Source of the DNA: Leptotrichia sp. oral taxon 223
GTDB lineage: Bacteria; Fusobacteriota; Fusobacteriia; Fusobacteriales; Leptotrichiaceae
Assembly (NCBI RefSeq): GCF_013394795.1
Contig: NZ_JABXYU010000001.1
Coordinates: forward strand, 1,302,001-1,366,000
Length of the DNA: 64,000 bases
Direction: 5' to 3'
Below the pieces are notes generated by a model. It saw only the letters and a list, made by a program, of their open reading frames with translations, was not told the origin of the DNA and did no database searches. The translations under genes and the position numbers were made by a program. Below are positions 16,358-25,333 of the stretch, one piece after another (within the stretch, counting starts at the first letter, position 1; the number at the start of each line of letters is the position of its first letter).

Positions 16358-16603
16358 ATGCGTTTAGATAAATTTTTAAAAGTAACAAGAATTATAAAAA
16401 GAAGAACAGTGGCAAAGGAGCTGGCTGACAATGGAAATATCGTCGTAAACGGAGATGTAAAGAAATCTTCCTATGATGTAAAAAAAGGCGATATTTTTGA
16501 AATAAAGTATTTTAACAAGAATATAAAGGTAAAAGTGCTGGATTTACCGCCTGAAAACCTGAAAAAGGAATTTATTGACGAATATATCCAAATAATTGAC
16601 TAA
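16358..16603 (+). CDS. rqcP: RqcP-like S4-domain ribosome quality-control factor (YabO family)
   Basis: An 81-residue protein consisting of one S4 domain: MRLDKFLKVTRIIKRRTVAKE, then G.I.VNGDVKKSSYDVKKGD and F..K.I.V.VL. The opening and the size match RqcP of Bacillus, which stabilises the P-site tRNA on obstructed 50S subunits during RqcH-driven Ala-tail addition. E. coli Hsp15 is a more distant relative. GAGGGG precedes the ATG. It follows the lipoprotein gene by 18 bp and probably shares its transcript, ending at the terminator at 16748. The RqcP role is inferred from similarity; no rqcH is in the window. Confidence 0.8.
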   Translation: MRLDKFLKVTRIIKRRTVAKELADNGNIVVNGDVKKSSYDVKKGDIFEIKYFNKNIKVKVLDLPPENLKKEFIDEYIQIID

Positions 16604-16747
16604 TTATTTTTCTTGCTTGTAATAAAATAATTGGAATTTTTGCATTAAATGTTCAAATTAAACTTAAAGGTTTTAACTATTTTACTTAAATTTTAAAAAA
16701 TTTCATTGTCAAAAAGTTTGATTACAAATTAGCTTTGTAAGCTACAT

Positions 16748-16775
16748 AAAAATACAGTAAATATTGTATTTTTAT
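16748..16775 (+). terminator. Rho-independent terminator after rqcP
   Basis: AAAAATAC (16748-16755) pairs with GTATTTTT (16766-16773), running into a T-rich end. It separates rqcP from the spoVG promoter. Confidence 0.65.
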
Positions 16776-16787
16776 TGAGGTTTTCAC

Positions 16788-16815
16788 TTGTTTTTTTTAA
16801 CAAATGAGGTATAAT
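16788..16815 (+). promoter_or_regulatory. Probable spoVG promoter
   Basis: TTGTTT (16788-16793), 16-bp spacer, TATAAT (16810-16815), about 40 bp before the ATG at 16856. Confidence 0.6.
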
Positions 16816-16855
16816 TATAATGGAAAATATAAATTACAAAACAAGGAGAAGACTT

Positions 16856-17140
16856 ATGAAAGTTACTGATATTCGTATTAGAATTGGAAAACAGACGGAA
16901 AACAACGAAAGGCTACGGGCGTATGCCGATATTACATTTGACGAAAGTTTTGTTATTCACGGGTTAAAGATAATTGATGGACAAAACGGGCTTTTTGTGG
17001 CAATGCCTTCAAGAAGAATGCCAAATGGAGAATTTAAGGATATTGTTCATCCCATAAAACCTGAATTAAGAGCTGAAATAACACAAGTTATTTTAGAAAA
17101 ATTTGAACAAGAAAGTGCAGCTCAGGCTGAAGCAGAGTAA
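16856..17140 (+). CDS. spoVG: SpoVG family RNA/DNA-binding regulator
   Basis: A 94-residue protein matching SpoVG throughout: MKVTDIRIR opening, LRAYADITFDESFVIHGLKIIDG, GLFVAMPSRRMPNGEFKDIVHPI and a C-terminal helix. SpoVG is a small site-specific nucleic-acid-binding regulator found widely in low-GC bacteria, including non-sporulating ones. The start follows AAGGAG (16843-16848) and matches the family start exactly; the upstream in-frame ATG at 16820 is rejected. It is a single-gene unit between its own promoter and a terminator. Confidence 0.95.
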   Translation: MKVTDIRIRIGKQTENNERLRAYADITFDESFVIHGLKIIDGQNGLFVAMPSRRMPNGEFKDIVHPIKPELRAEITQVILEKFEQESAAQAEAE

Positions 17141-17154
17141 AAAATTCGTAAATT

Positions 17155-17220
17155 AAAAGTACACCTAAAAATACTAAAATATATATACATTAATACTAAT
17201 ATCAGTGGTGTACTTTTTTT
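17155..17220. terminator. Bidirectional terminator between spoVG and a convergent gene
   Basis: AAAAGTACACC (17155-17165) pairs with GGTGTACTTTT (17207-17217), followed by T's; the loop is long (about 41 nt). It marks the switch from mainly + to mainly - strand genes. Confidence 0.7.
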
Positions 17221-17254
17221 ATATTTTAAAATCAATTCATATTACTTAACTTTT

Positions 17255-17938
17255 CTAAGTGGCTTTATCTTTTTTATTCCTTTTCATAACTGGCAAATAT
17301 AGCAAAAACTGTAAAAATATCATTGTTAGAATCAAAACAATATCATACAGCCAAATTGGACGTATAAATTTTACTTGCGGAATAATATGACTTTTTAAAA
17401 ACATTGCATTTATTTCCTTAAATATTGAGTTATAAATGAATGCGTAAAGGAATATCAGAAGCAGTGTAACTACTGACTGAAAAAATCCTTTTCGTGTTGG
17501 CTTACTATCCAAATATTCATATCCAAAAAAGACTGTAAAAACAATAAGCGCATGCATTATCATGAAAAGATAGACATAGTAATTGTCATGATAATATATT
17601 ATTCCCGGCAAAATTAACGCCAATATCGGGCCAAAAGTCAAATAATACACAGCATTATACAAAAATTTCGTTTTTAAAATCAGATACAGCCCTGCAAAAA
17701 TTGCTGCAAAATTGCAAAGATGTACAGGTGTAACGTTAGTTATGGGTTCATTTTGATACATTAACCTGTAAATCGAATCAATTAATTTAAATATTAGCAA
17801 AAAATATCCTAAAAAAGTTGAATATTTATTTATATCCATATTTTTAACAAATTTAGGAACATAAAATAAAAATATGCAAAATAAAACGGATACAGCAAAA
17901 GTTTCTATATGAATAGGGCTAAAATAGCTAAAAGTCAA
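17255..17938 (-). CDS. YwaF/TIGR02206-family integral membrane protein
   Basis: A 227-residue protein with about seven predicted membrane helices. It has the family pattern FSPIHIETF near the start, TPVHLCNFAAIFAGL in the middle and an NYYVYLFMIMHALIV segment, placing conserved His residues within the membrane. This matches the TIGR02206 (YwaF; TMEM164-like) group, whose bacterial function is unknown. It lies downstream of another membrane protein gene on the same strand (93-bp gap). Confidence 0.8.
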   Translation of the reverse strand: MTFSYFSPIHIETFAVSVLFCIFLFYVPKFVKNMDINKYSTFLGYFLLIFKLIDSIYRLMYQNEPITNVTPVHLCNFAAIFAGLYLILKTKFLYNAVYYLTFGPILALILPGIIYYHDNYYVYLFMIMHALIVFTVFFGYEYLDSKPTRKGFFQSVVTLLLIFLYAFIYNSIFKEINAMFLKSHIIPQVKFIRPIWLYDIVLILTMIFLQFLLYLPVMKRNKKDKAT

Positions 17939-18031
17939 AGTTTCTCCTTTCTAAATTTTCATTTTTAGTCATTTATAAAAGTCTAAAAATTTCAATAAGT
18001 TAGTATTTTGAATTTTTATTTAAAAAATTGA

Positions 18032-18781
18032 TTATTTATTATTTTCTACATTCAAGAAAATCACGCTTGCCAGAATTTTTTTGTAAATTTCAAATATTCC
18101 GATTAAAATTCTAGAAACAATAAGAATAACTGTTACCGGCACAGCTGGATTTGGTGACTGCAATACAGTTACTGAGGCATATGACATCAAGACAGATGAT
18201 ACAATAGCCGAGATTACATTTATCAAAAATAAAGGAAGAATGATAGTCACTCTGTTGCCTTCTAGCAGCCTTGCATTTTTTTCAAATGCAATTGTTAGGC
18301 TCACATTTCTTGATAAATATATTTGTCTGAAAAATGCCGCAAAGTATGCAAGTACAAATATAACTGCAACACCTATTATTCCTAAAGGTTTTATAAAATT
18401 GCTTATAAATGTCATAATTATAGCCAAAGTTATGGATCTTAATAATACATCTTTTCTTGTCAGTTCATTTTTTTCATCAATTCTACTGATAACGTCATTT
18501 TGAAACAAATTTAAGGCATATTCTATCACAATTACAATTAAAAGATTGATTAACATAGCAGGTAACGGTAATTTAGGGAAAGGCTGTTTAGCAATAGAAG
18601 CTCTTATCATAGCCTCGAATGAATTATACATTGTATACCCGCTAAGTGCAAATAATGCTATGATTGAAGGTAAATATTTTCTGTCTTTACTAAACATTTC
18701 CTTTAAAACTGCAAAGGATTTTATAAAATATTCTTTTTGTGTCAAATTTTTATTTTTTAATGATTCGTTTATTTCTTTCAT
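18032..18781 (-). CDS. Hypothetical membrane protein
   Basis: A 249-residue protein with a charged N-terminal 35 residues and about six hydrophobic segments (around 40-55, 75-95, 110-150, 175-200 and 215-245). I do not recognise the family. It starts at ATG behind AGAGGTAAAA. The layout somewhat resembles DUF975/YciC-type membrane proteins, but no motif settles that. It lies between the esterase gene (85 bp upstream) and the YwaF-like gene. Confidence 0.7.
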   Translation of the reverse strand: MKEINESLKNKNLTQKEYFIKSFAVLKEMFSKDRKYLPSIIALFALSGYTMYNSFEAMIRASIAKQPFPKLPLPAMLINLLIVIVIEYALNLFQNDVISRIDEKNELTRKDVLLRSITLAIIMTFISNFIKPLGIIGVAVIFVLAYFAAFFRQIYLSRNVSLTIAFEKNARLLEGNRVTIILPLFLINVISAIVSSVLMSYASVTVLQSPNPAVPVTVILIVSRILIGIFEIYKKILASVIFLNVENNK

Positions 18782-18866
18782 TTTTACCTCTTTTCTATTT
18801 TTTATTATAATTTTTTTATATTTTATTTTTTACGTCAAATTTTTACTTAAAATTTTTCAATGCTGC

Positions 18867-20165
18867 TCATCGTTTTGTCTGCGAAAATATCCAGTCTTTT
18901 ACTCCTGGAATGCTGTAGGCCACTTTCCAAGTTCCTGTGTGCTCTGAGCCAGGGTTGGCATCTTTTGATAAATATGGATTTGTTCCTTTTTCAAGCGTTG
19001 TATATTTAATATTTGATTTTTGGGATATAACTTTTCTTGCGCCTTCCAGAAATTGTTCATTTGTATAATCTGCTCTCCAGCTATCCCTTGCTACAACCGC
19101 TCCTCTTTTAATAAGTTCGCTTGTAATGGCGTTCATTCCTGGATAAGCCTTTGCATCTCCAGTTGAAACCATAATCCAAAGATTATTTTTTGCCATAGGA
19201 GCAACTTCCTTTTCATTCCACTGGCAAGCTACCAGATATGAAGCGGCAAATAAATCTGGATACTTAAAGTTCATGACAATTGCCATCATTCCGCCCATAG
19301 ACTGCCCTGTTGCATACAATTTCTTTTCGTCAATGCTGTATTTTGAAAGCAGATGGTCTTTTATAAGATTGACTGTCGCTTCCAAATCGCTTGTAATATC
19401 CCCGTTATCGTCCACTACTTGTCTTGAGTATTGGGGAGCCAGTACAAACGCTTCATGTTTTGCCTGCTCTTCAGGAGTTGCAAATGAAACGGCGCCATTT
19501 CCTTGAAGCAAAGTGGCCTTCGTATCTTCGCTCAAGACACCCATATCATGCATAAACAGTACAAGCGGGTATTTTTTATTTCTGTCATAATTTTTTGGAA
19601 TATACAAATTATATTTTACTGTTGTCCCTGTTTTTGAATCTTTATATTCAAATTGCTTAAAATTTTCTACAACTAAATTTTTTGTTTTGTTATTTTCAAG
19701 TATTGCAATATTTTTTTCCATTTTTTTACCATTTGCAAATAGAATATCTTCCTTTTGTGTAATGCTCGATGTGGCTTTTTTCATTTGGAATCCAGACCCT
19801 TGTCCTCCTTCAATACGAAGAGAGGCTCCTGTATCTTTAGGATTTAATTCAATAATTACATATTTCCCGTCTTTTACAATGTTGGTTCTTTCTGGACGTG
19901 TGTTTGAATAAACATTTTCCACATTTCTTCCAGCCACTGTAAAAGTATTTTTAGTCAGCTGGGAATTTATAACTTTTTCATTAAATTCCACAATGATATG
20001 TGTAATCTGCTGTCCAGTTCCAAACACTTCCGTTACAGATGTTACGTTTCTGATACCTTTAGGATATTTTATTTTTTCCATTTTCAACGTAGTAGTTTCC
20101 GCTGAAAATCCAACTGTTGATAACAACATTCCAAATATTGTCAAAAATAATAATACTCTTTTCAT
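18867..20165 (-). CDS. Secreted alpha/beta-hydrolase (esterase/prolyl-oligopeptidase-like)
   Basis: A 432-residue exported protein with a signal peptide (about 1-22, cleavage near GFSAET). An N-terminal beta-rich domain (about 25-165) is followed by the alpha/beta-hydrolase domain from about 172: YNLYIPKNY..NKKYPLVLFMHD, nucleophile S289 in GQSMGG, probable acid D337 in STGDAK and H409 in GSEHTGTW. This resembles the secreted esterases whose Ig-like N-domain precedes a PHB-depolymerase-type fold. Substrate unknown. The start is the ATG at 20165 after GGAGAA; two codons upstream a TTG is in frame but less suitable. Confidence 0.85.
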   Translation of the reverse strand: MKRVLLFLTIFGMLLSTVGFSAETTTLKMEKIKYPKGIRNVTSVTEVFGTGQQITHIIVEFNEKVINSQLTKNTFTVAGRNVENVYSNTRPERTNIVKDGKYVIIELNPKDTGASLRIEGGQGSGFQMKKATSSITQKEDILFANGKKMEKNIAILENNKTKNLVVENFKQFEYKDSKTGTTVKYNLYIPKNYDRNKKYPLVLFMHDMGVLSEDTKATLLQGNGAVSFATPEEQAKHEAFVLAPQYSRQVVDDNGDITSDLEATVNLIKDHLLSKYSIDEKKLYATGQSMGGMMAIVMNFKYPDLFAASYLVACQWNEKEVAPMAKNNLWIMVSTGDAKAYPGMNAITSELIKRGAVVARDSWRADYTNEQFLEGARKVISQKSNIKYTTLEKGTNPYLSKDANPGSEHTGTWKVAYSIPGVKDWIFSQTKR

Positions 20166-20328
20166 AGGCAATTCTCCTTTTCTATTTTTTATTATTTCTT
20201 AATCCTCAATAATTAAAAGCCTTTGTTAAATTTTACCACACTTTTTTCTATTTTTCCACTATTCTGAATACTACTTTTTAAGCAAGTTAATTTCAGATAT
20301 TTTAAATTAAAAAAATCAAATCTAATTT

Positions 20329-23300
20329 TTAAGTATCCATCTTAAGGACTTTTACAATTTTTAAAAAATCTGCTTTTTTAACCTTCATTACAACCAAATT
20401 CTCAATTACATCCTCACTCTTATTTTTCCCCTTTGGACTTACCGCCTCAATAATTTTTATAACTTTTTTCATTTCAATTCTTTCGTTTAACGCAGCTTGT
20501 TCTACTTGTGAATTTTTCAAAAAGTACAGCTCAAAATGATTTCTTGTTTCAAAAATTCTCTGAATTTTATGTTTTTCAGCAAATAATTTTAATTTAATGC
20601 TTAAAATAAATTTTTTCATCTGCTCTGGAATTTTTCCAAATCTATCCCTTATTTCATCAGCCAAGTCATTCAATTCGCCGTCTGTTTCCAGCATTGCAAA
20701 ACGTTTATAGATATTCAGCCTTTCGTCTTTTTGAATATATGTTTCTGGAATAAATCCTCTTTCATTTAGTATGATTTCTACATTTTCAATTTTTTCGATA
20801 AATTCACCTTTTTGCTTGCGAATTTCCTCATTTAGCATTTTTATATACAAGTCATATCCAAAAGTTTCAATTGTTCCGTGCTGCTTATTGCCTAAAATTT
20901 CCCCAGCACCACGTATTTTCAAGTCTTCCATCGAAATTTGAAAACCTCCTGATTTTATCCCTTCCACCTTTAGCATGCTTTCTTCCTTTTGCCGCCCCTG
21001 CTTTGTAATATTTCTCGTTTTTAATAAATAACAGTAACCTTGTCTGTTGCTACGCCCTACACGACCTTTTAGCTGATACACCTGAGATAACCCTAAACCA
21101 GTAAAGTTTTCAATCAGAATGGTATTGGCATTTCCCACATCAATTCCATTTTCAATGATTGTTGAAGCAATCAGAATGTCAAACTGCCCGTTTTCAAAAC
21201 GTAATAACTTATCCTTAATTTCCTTTGGCGGAAGCTGTCCATTTATAAATTCGATTTTTACAAAGTCTGGAAGCATTTCTTTCAGTTCCTTCAATTTTTC
21301 CTTCATATTTTTTACATCGTTATAAATATAGAAAACCTGCCCATCACGTGACAGTTCACGCAGTATTGCCATTTTTATTGTTTCCTCATCCCAATCGAGA
21401 ATTTCTGTTATAATGGGAAGCCTGTTTGTTGGCGGAGTGTCAATTATGGAAATTTCACGGATTCCAAGCATCGCAAGGTTTAATGTACGTGGGATCGGAG
21501 TAGCAGTTAATGTCAGCACATCCAGCTTTTCCCTTTGGGATTTCAGCTTCTCTTTAGCCTTTACGCCAAATTTCTGCTCCTCGTCAATAATTAAAAGCCC
21601 TAGATTATTAAACTGCACATCATCGCTTAGAAGCCTGTGAGTTCCAATAACCAAGTCAATAATTCCGCTTTTCAGATTTTTTAAAATGTCCTTTGATTTG
21701 CTTTTCGTAAGCCGTGATAAATTCTCAATTGTAATCGGATAATTTTCAAATCTTCTTTTAAACCGTTCAAAATGCTGTTCTGCAAGCACCGTAGTTGGAG
21801 CCACCATAACAACTTGCTTTCCATTGTCAATCGCTTTAAATGCGGCTCTCATCGCAACTTCCGTTTTCCCATATCCAACATCTCCACAGACAATCCTGTC
21901 CATTATTTGTGGACTTTCCATATCCCTTTTCACATCATTTATGGCATTTCTCTGATCTTCTGTTTCCTCAAATGGAAAATTTGCCTCAAATTCCTCCTGC
22001 CACACAGTATCCTTCTGATAGACAAAACCGTTCTGGCTTTGTCTTCGTGCCTGTATTTTGATAAGTTCTGCCGCAAATTTCTGAATATCTTCTTCGAGTT
22101 TTTTCCTTTTTCGTTTAAATCCACGTGTCCCCAGCCTGAATAACTGAGGTTCTGTATCATTTGACACATATTTTTCCAGCCTATCCAGCTTTTCTACAGG
22201 AATATACAGAATATCCTCATCAGCATACTTGATTTTCAAATAATCCCGCTCTTCCATTGTCTGAATACCCTTGTAAATTCCAACACCGTACTGAACGTGG
22301 ATTACATAGTCACCTTCGACTATCTGATTGACTTTTTTATATTTTATAGCTTTTGCCGTTTTTTTCTTCCGTTCGTAAATATATCCATCAAGCTCCCTGT
22401 CTGTGAGTACAATAAAATTATTTTTTCTATTTTTATTATCTGGATTTTCTGAATTGTCATTAAAGATAAATCCTTCAAACAGCTCATATTTTTCAATTTC
22501 CAGATTGTTTTCCTTGTCAGTTAGAATTTGTCCAAATTTAGCCATTTTCTTCTCATAGTTATTCGTAAAAATATAAACATCTTCAATTTTTGACAATTTT
22601 TCAAGCCTATTTTTATTCCTAAAAGTCTCAATCTGCTCCTGCGAGAAATTTTTAGTCTGAACAAAAATACTTTTTTTCTTCAGATTTTCATACCTTTTTC
22701 GGTAAGTTTCCTCACGACTTCTGTCAAGTAAAATAAACTCTTCCATTTTATAGTCCAGCAATTCCTCATTTTCAATAACAATCGTTACATCTTCCGCCCT
22801 TAATTCATCAATCAGCTCAATCAGTTCATAATTATTTCCAGAAAGCAAATTTCCAAAAATTTTTATTTCTTCCATCTTTTCCACAGAAATCTGGCTATCA
22901 ATATCAAAAATCCTTATACTTTCCAGCTCATCTCCAAAAAACTCCAGTCTGACAGGATTTTCCAAATCTGGCGGGAAAATATCAAGAATATCTCCACGTC
23001 TGCTGTATTGCCCCTTTTTTTCAATCAAATATGAATTTTCATATCCATTTTCCACAAGGAATTCCACAATTTTTGAAAAAATATATTCTTTTCCAATTTC
23101 AAAGGAAAAAAACTTAACCTTTTCAAAAAATATATCCAAAGTAATTTGCAAATTTACAAATAAAATAAATTTTTCCTGATTTTTTAAAATATCTAGCAGC
23201 CTTATATTTATCCCTGTAATATCTTCCTTATTTTGTGAGATGTTTTCAAAAATATCAGTTATTTTTTTATCTTCCAGCTTATTTTTACTTTCTTTACTAT

Positions 23301-23556
23301 TTTTTTTGCCAGTTTTAGATTTTTCCATTAAAATATCCTTTTGTTTTTCTGACATTTCATAGTAATTTTCCAGCATTGCGTGATAATTTTCCAAATTTCT
23401 GTTGGATGTGGAAATATAAATTATTTTTTTCTTTTCTGAACATAATAAAAACCACGGAATTGCACCGCGGTAAAAATTATTCTCAGATTGTAAAATATCT
23501 ATTTTTTTATCTTTTAATTTTTCTATTTTATTTAAAAAACTTAAATTAAAGTTCAT
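20329..23556 (-). CDS. mfd: Transcription-repair coupling factor Mfd
   Basis: A 1075-residue ATP-dependent translocase that removes stalled RNA polymerase and recruits UvrA. The N-terminal UvrB-homology region covers about 1-330. The RNA-polymerase-interacting (CarD-like) domain follows: GDYVIHVQYGVGIYKGIQ. The RecG-like motor then has Walker A GDVGYGKTEVA, the DEEQ box in LIIDEEQKFGV, TLTATPIPRTL, and motif VI QLKGRVGRSNRQG. The C-terminal TRCF domain ends with RFGKIPEQMKK. Length is slightly below that of E. coli (about 1150). The acidic/Lys insert near residues 80-115 is lineage-specific. Adjacent to the RnfD-like gene (18-bp gap). Confidence 0.97.
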   Translation of the reverse strand: MNFNLSFLNKIEKLKDKKIDILQSENNFYRGAIPWFLLCSEKKKIIYISTSNRNLENYHAMLENYYEMSEKQKDILMEKSKTGKKNSKESKNKLEDKKITDIFENISQNKEDITGINIRLLDILKNQEKFILFVNLQITLDIFFEKVKFFSFEIGKEYIFSKIVEFLVENGYENSYLIEKKGQYSRRGDILDIFPPDLENPVRLEFFGDELESIRIFDIDSQISVEKMEEIKIFGNLLSGNNYELIELIDELRAEDVTIVIENEELLDYKMEEFILLDRSREETYRKRYENLKKKSIFVQTKNFSQEQIETFRNKNRLEKLSKIEDVYIFTNNYEKKMAKFGQILTDKENNLEIEKYELFEGFIFNDNSENPDNKNRKNNFIVLTDRELDGYIYERKKKTAKAIKYKKVNQIVEGDYVIHVQYGVGIYKGIQTMEERDYLKIKYADEDILYIPVEKLDRLEKYVSNDTEPQLFRLGTRGFKRKRKKLEEDIQKFAAELIKIQARRQSQNGFVYQKDTVWQEEFEANFPFEETEDQRNAINDVKRDMESPQIMDRIVCGDVGYGKTEVAMRAAFKAIDNGKQVVMVAPTTVLAEQHFERFKRRFENYPITIENLSRLTKSKSKDILKNLKSGIIDLVIGTHRLLSDDVQFNNLGLLIIDEEQKFGVKAKEKLKSQREKLDVLTLTATPIPRTLNLAMLGIREISIIDTPPTNRLPIITEILDWDEETIKMAILRELSRDGQVFYIYNDVKNMKEKLKELKEMLPDFVKIEFINGQLPPKEIKDKLLRFENGQFDILIASTIIENGIDVGNANTILIENFTGLGLSQVYQLKGRVGRSNRQGYCYLLKTRNITKQGRQKEESMLKVEGIKSGGFQISMEDLKIRGAGEILGNKQHGTIETFGYDLYIKMLNEEIRKQKGEFIEKIENVEIILNERGFIPETYIQKDERLNIYKRFAMLETDGELNDLADEIRDRFGKIPEQMKKFILSIKLKLFAEKHKIQRIFETRNHFELYFLKNSQVEQAALNERIEMKKVIKIIEAVSPKGKNKSEDVIENLVVMKVKKADFLKIVKVLKMDT

Positions 23557-23574
23557 AAAAAACCTTCCCTATTT

Positions 23575-24612
23575 TTATCTATTGTTATACAATCGCCATA
23601 TTCCATAAACTACATAAATATAAACAATATATGGAACAAATCCAAATTTATGTAAATATGAAACAGCAAAAGCAAGTAAAACTATAATAATGGCGAAACC
23701 AAGCCCCTGTATTATTTCTGCGAATGAAACTGCTTCATCGCCAAATACGTTTGGTTTGAATATTGTGTTTATTGGCCTTGTAAAAGGATTCAAAATTAAT
23801 ACGGAATAAATTATTGCTTCAGCTTGAATTCCTAAGAACCAAAATATGATTGTAGAAAGTCCAGCTAAAAATCCAAAAAATATTTTTCCAAGCCCATGTT
23901 GTGGGGTAGTGAAACTGTCTGTCAGAACAAAAATACCCATAAAGACAATTTCTCCAAGAGTAGTTGATACACTTATATTGTAATTTGAAGTAATGTAATA
24001 TCCAAAGAAAATAGTAACAAAGAATGATACTGGTATATGCCAAGTTATTTTTGTTCTATAAAGCAAATAAATTGCCCCGATAACCATTGCAGCTATTGAA
24101 AGTTCCCCAATTATCCCTTTATTTATCAAAACTAATGAAGCTAATCCTGAAATGTTGTCACTGGCAACTCTCAGCCCTTCTGCATCAGTCCAGGCTGCAG
24201 ACTCTGGTGCAAGTACAGCTGGAAAAAAAGTTAATACAAATAATTTTCCTAAAATTACTGGATTAAAAATTTTTTTATCAATTTCTTTATATATAATTTT
24301 TCCAAATGTTGTTGCCATTGCTCCAGCAAAGGCAGCCACGTAAAGTGGCGTAAACGGTGCAAGTACAAGTCCTGTCAAGGCACCAATTGTAACTCCTGAA
24401 AGATCCTTCAAAGTTTCTTTATTTTTTTGTATAAAAAATGAAAATATTACTTCTGCCAGTTCAGCTGCAATTACTGATGATAAAATCACTAAAACAGGGG
24501 TTACTTCATAAACAAAAAATGCTACAAGCAACATCGGAATCAGAGATATTAAAATGTCTATATTTATTTTTGTTATATTTTCCTGCAACTCTCTTTTCTT
24601 ACTTCTAAACAT
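23575..24612 (-). CDS. Orphan RnfD/NqrB-family membrane protein
   Basis: A 345-residue protein with about nine or ten membrane helices in the RnfD/NqrB family (PF03116). Recognisable parts are the VTIGALTGLVLAPFTPLYVAAFAGA core, FGKIIYKEID..IFNPVILGK and FVLTDSFTTPQHGLGKIFFG. In complete Rnf or Nqr complexes this subunit binds FMN and riboflavin and passes electrons while Na+ or H+ is pumped. No other rnf/nqr gene is in the window; neighbours are mfd and a low-complexity exported protein. Whether it works alone or with a complex encoded elsewhere is unknown. Confidence 0.8.
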   Translation of the reverse strand: MFRSKKRELQENITKINIDILISLIPMLLVAFFVYEVTPVLVILSSVIAAELAEVIFSFFIQKNKETLKDLSGVTIGALTGLVLAPFTPLYVAAFAGAMATTFGKIIYKEIDKKIFNPVILGKLFVLTFFPAVLAPESAAWTDAEGLRVASDNISGLASLVLINKGIIGELSIAAMVIGAIYLLYRTKITWHIPVSFFVTIFFGYYITSNYNISVSTTLGEIVFMGIFVLTDSFTTPQHGLGKIFFGFLAGLSTIIFWFLGIQAEAIIYSVLILNPFTRPINTIFKPNVFGDEAVSFAEIIQGLGFAIIIVLLAFAVSYLHKFGFVPYIVYIYVVYGIWRLYNNR

Positions 24613-24675
24613 ATTAAAATTTCACTACCTTTCTTATCTGTATTTTGTGTTTTGCTTAATTTTGCCGATATAAAA

Positions 24676-25263
24676 TTATTCTGATGAACTTGAATCTCCA
24701 CCACCTGATGAAGAGGATCCTGAACTTCCAGTTCCACTGCTGCCAGAACTTGAACTTCCAGATGATTTTGGAGCAGAATCTTGTGATTTAGATGGTTTTT
24801 CATGTCCGGCAGATGAAGAATTATCTTTTAAACGGCTATGTTTTGGTGATTTGAAACCATTTTTGCTATTTCTTCTATTTTTTCTGTTTTCTTTCTTACC
24901 ATTTGTTTTATCAGTTTCATTAATTGCAAATGCAGGGTTTGCTGGATCTGCTGTTACTTGTGCAGATTGCGCAGGATTTGCCGGCGCTGCAGGTTGCTGT
25001 GCAGGTGTTGGCTGAGGCGGCTGTGCAGGTGTCGCAGCTGTTTGTTTTTGCTGTACAGGCTGTTCTGCTTGCTTTTGTTCAGCCTTCTTAGTTTCAGCTT
25101 TTGCGGCTTTTTCTTCTTTTACGTCTTTTAGTTTATCTCCTACTTTTCTAGTTTCATCTTCAAGCTTTTTTACTAAATTTTTAGAACTTTTTGAATCTTG
25201 GCTTCCAAATGCTACTAATACAATTGACATTAAAAATAAGATAATTCCTTTAATCTGTTTCAT
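24676..25263 (-). CDS. Exported low-complexity protein
   Basis: A 195-residue protein with a signal-peptide-like N-terminus (MKQIKGIILFLMSIVLVAFG) and no standard lipobox Cys. A Lys/Glu-rich stretch (about 25-70) is followed by Ala/Pro/Gln repeats (70-105), a basic Lys/Asn/Arg segment (120-145) and a Ser/Gly tail (165-195). No catalytic motif is visible. Such composition suggests an extended, possibly wall-spanning or surface linker protein. AGGAGAAG precedes the ATG. It lies between the MsbA-like ABC exporter and the RnfD-like gene on one strand. Confidence 0.65.
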   Translation of the reverse strand: MKQIKGIILFLMSIVLVAFGSQDSKSSKNLVKKLEDETRKVGDKLKDVKEEKAAKAETKKAEQKQAEQPVQQKQTAATPAQPPQPTPAQQPAAPANPAQSAQVTADPANPAFAINETDKTNGKKENRKNRRNSKNGFKSPKHSRLKDNSSSAGHEKPSKSQDSAPKSSGSSSSGSSGTGSSGSSSSGGGDSSSSE

Positions 25264-25333
25264 TTTTCTTCTCCTTCTTTTTTAATTCTTTTAGCAAAAT
25301 ATAATTTTAAATATACTAATCGCCGTTTTTTTA

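Noticed and set aside
16604-16747. Weak resemblance to the dispersed repeat after rqcP
   Set aside because: Only short AT-rich stretches match; no GGGTTTGAG arm or ATAGTCATAA core is present.
21939-22169. Minus-strand frame inside mfd in another phase
   Set aside because: Shadow of the mfd coding sequence, like most of the other alternative frames within long genes.
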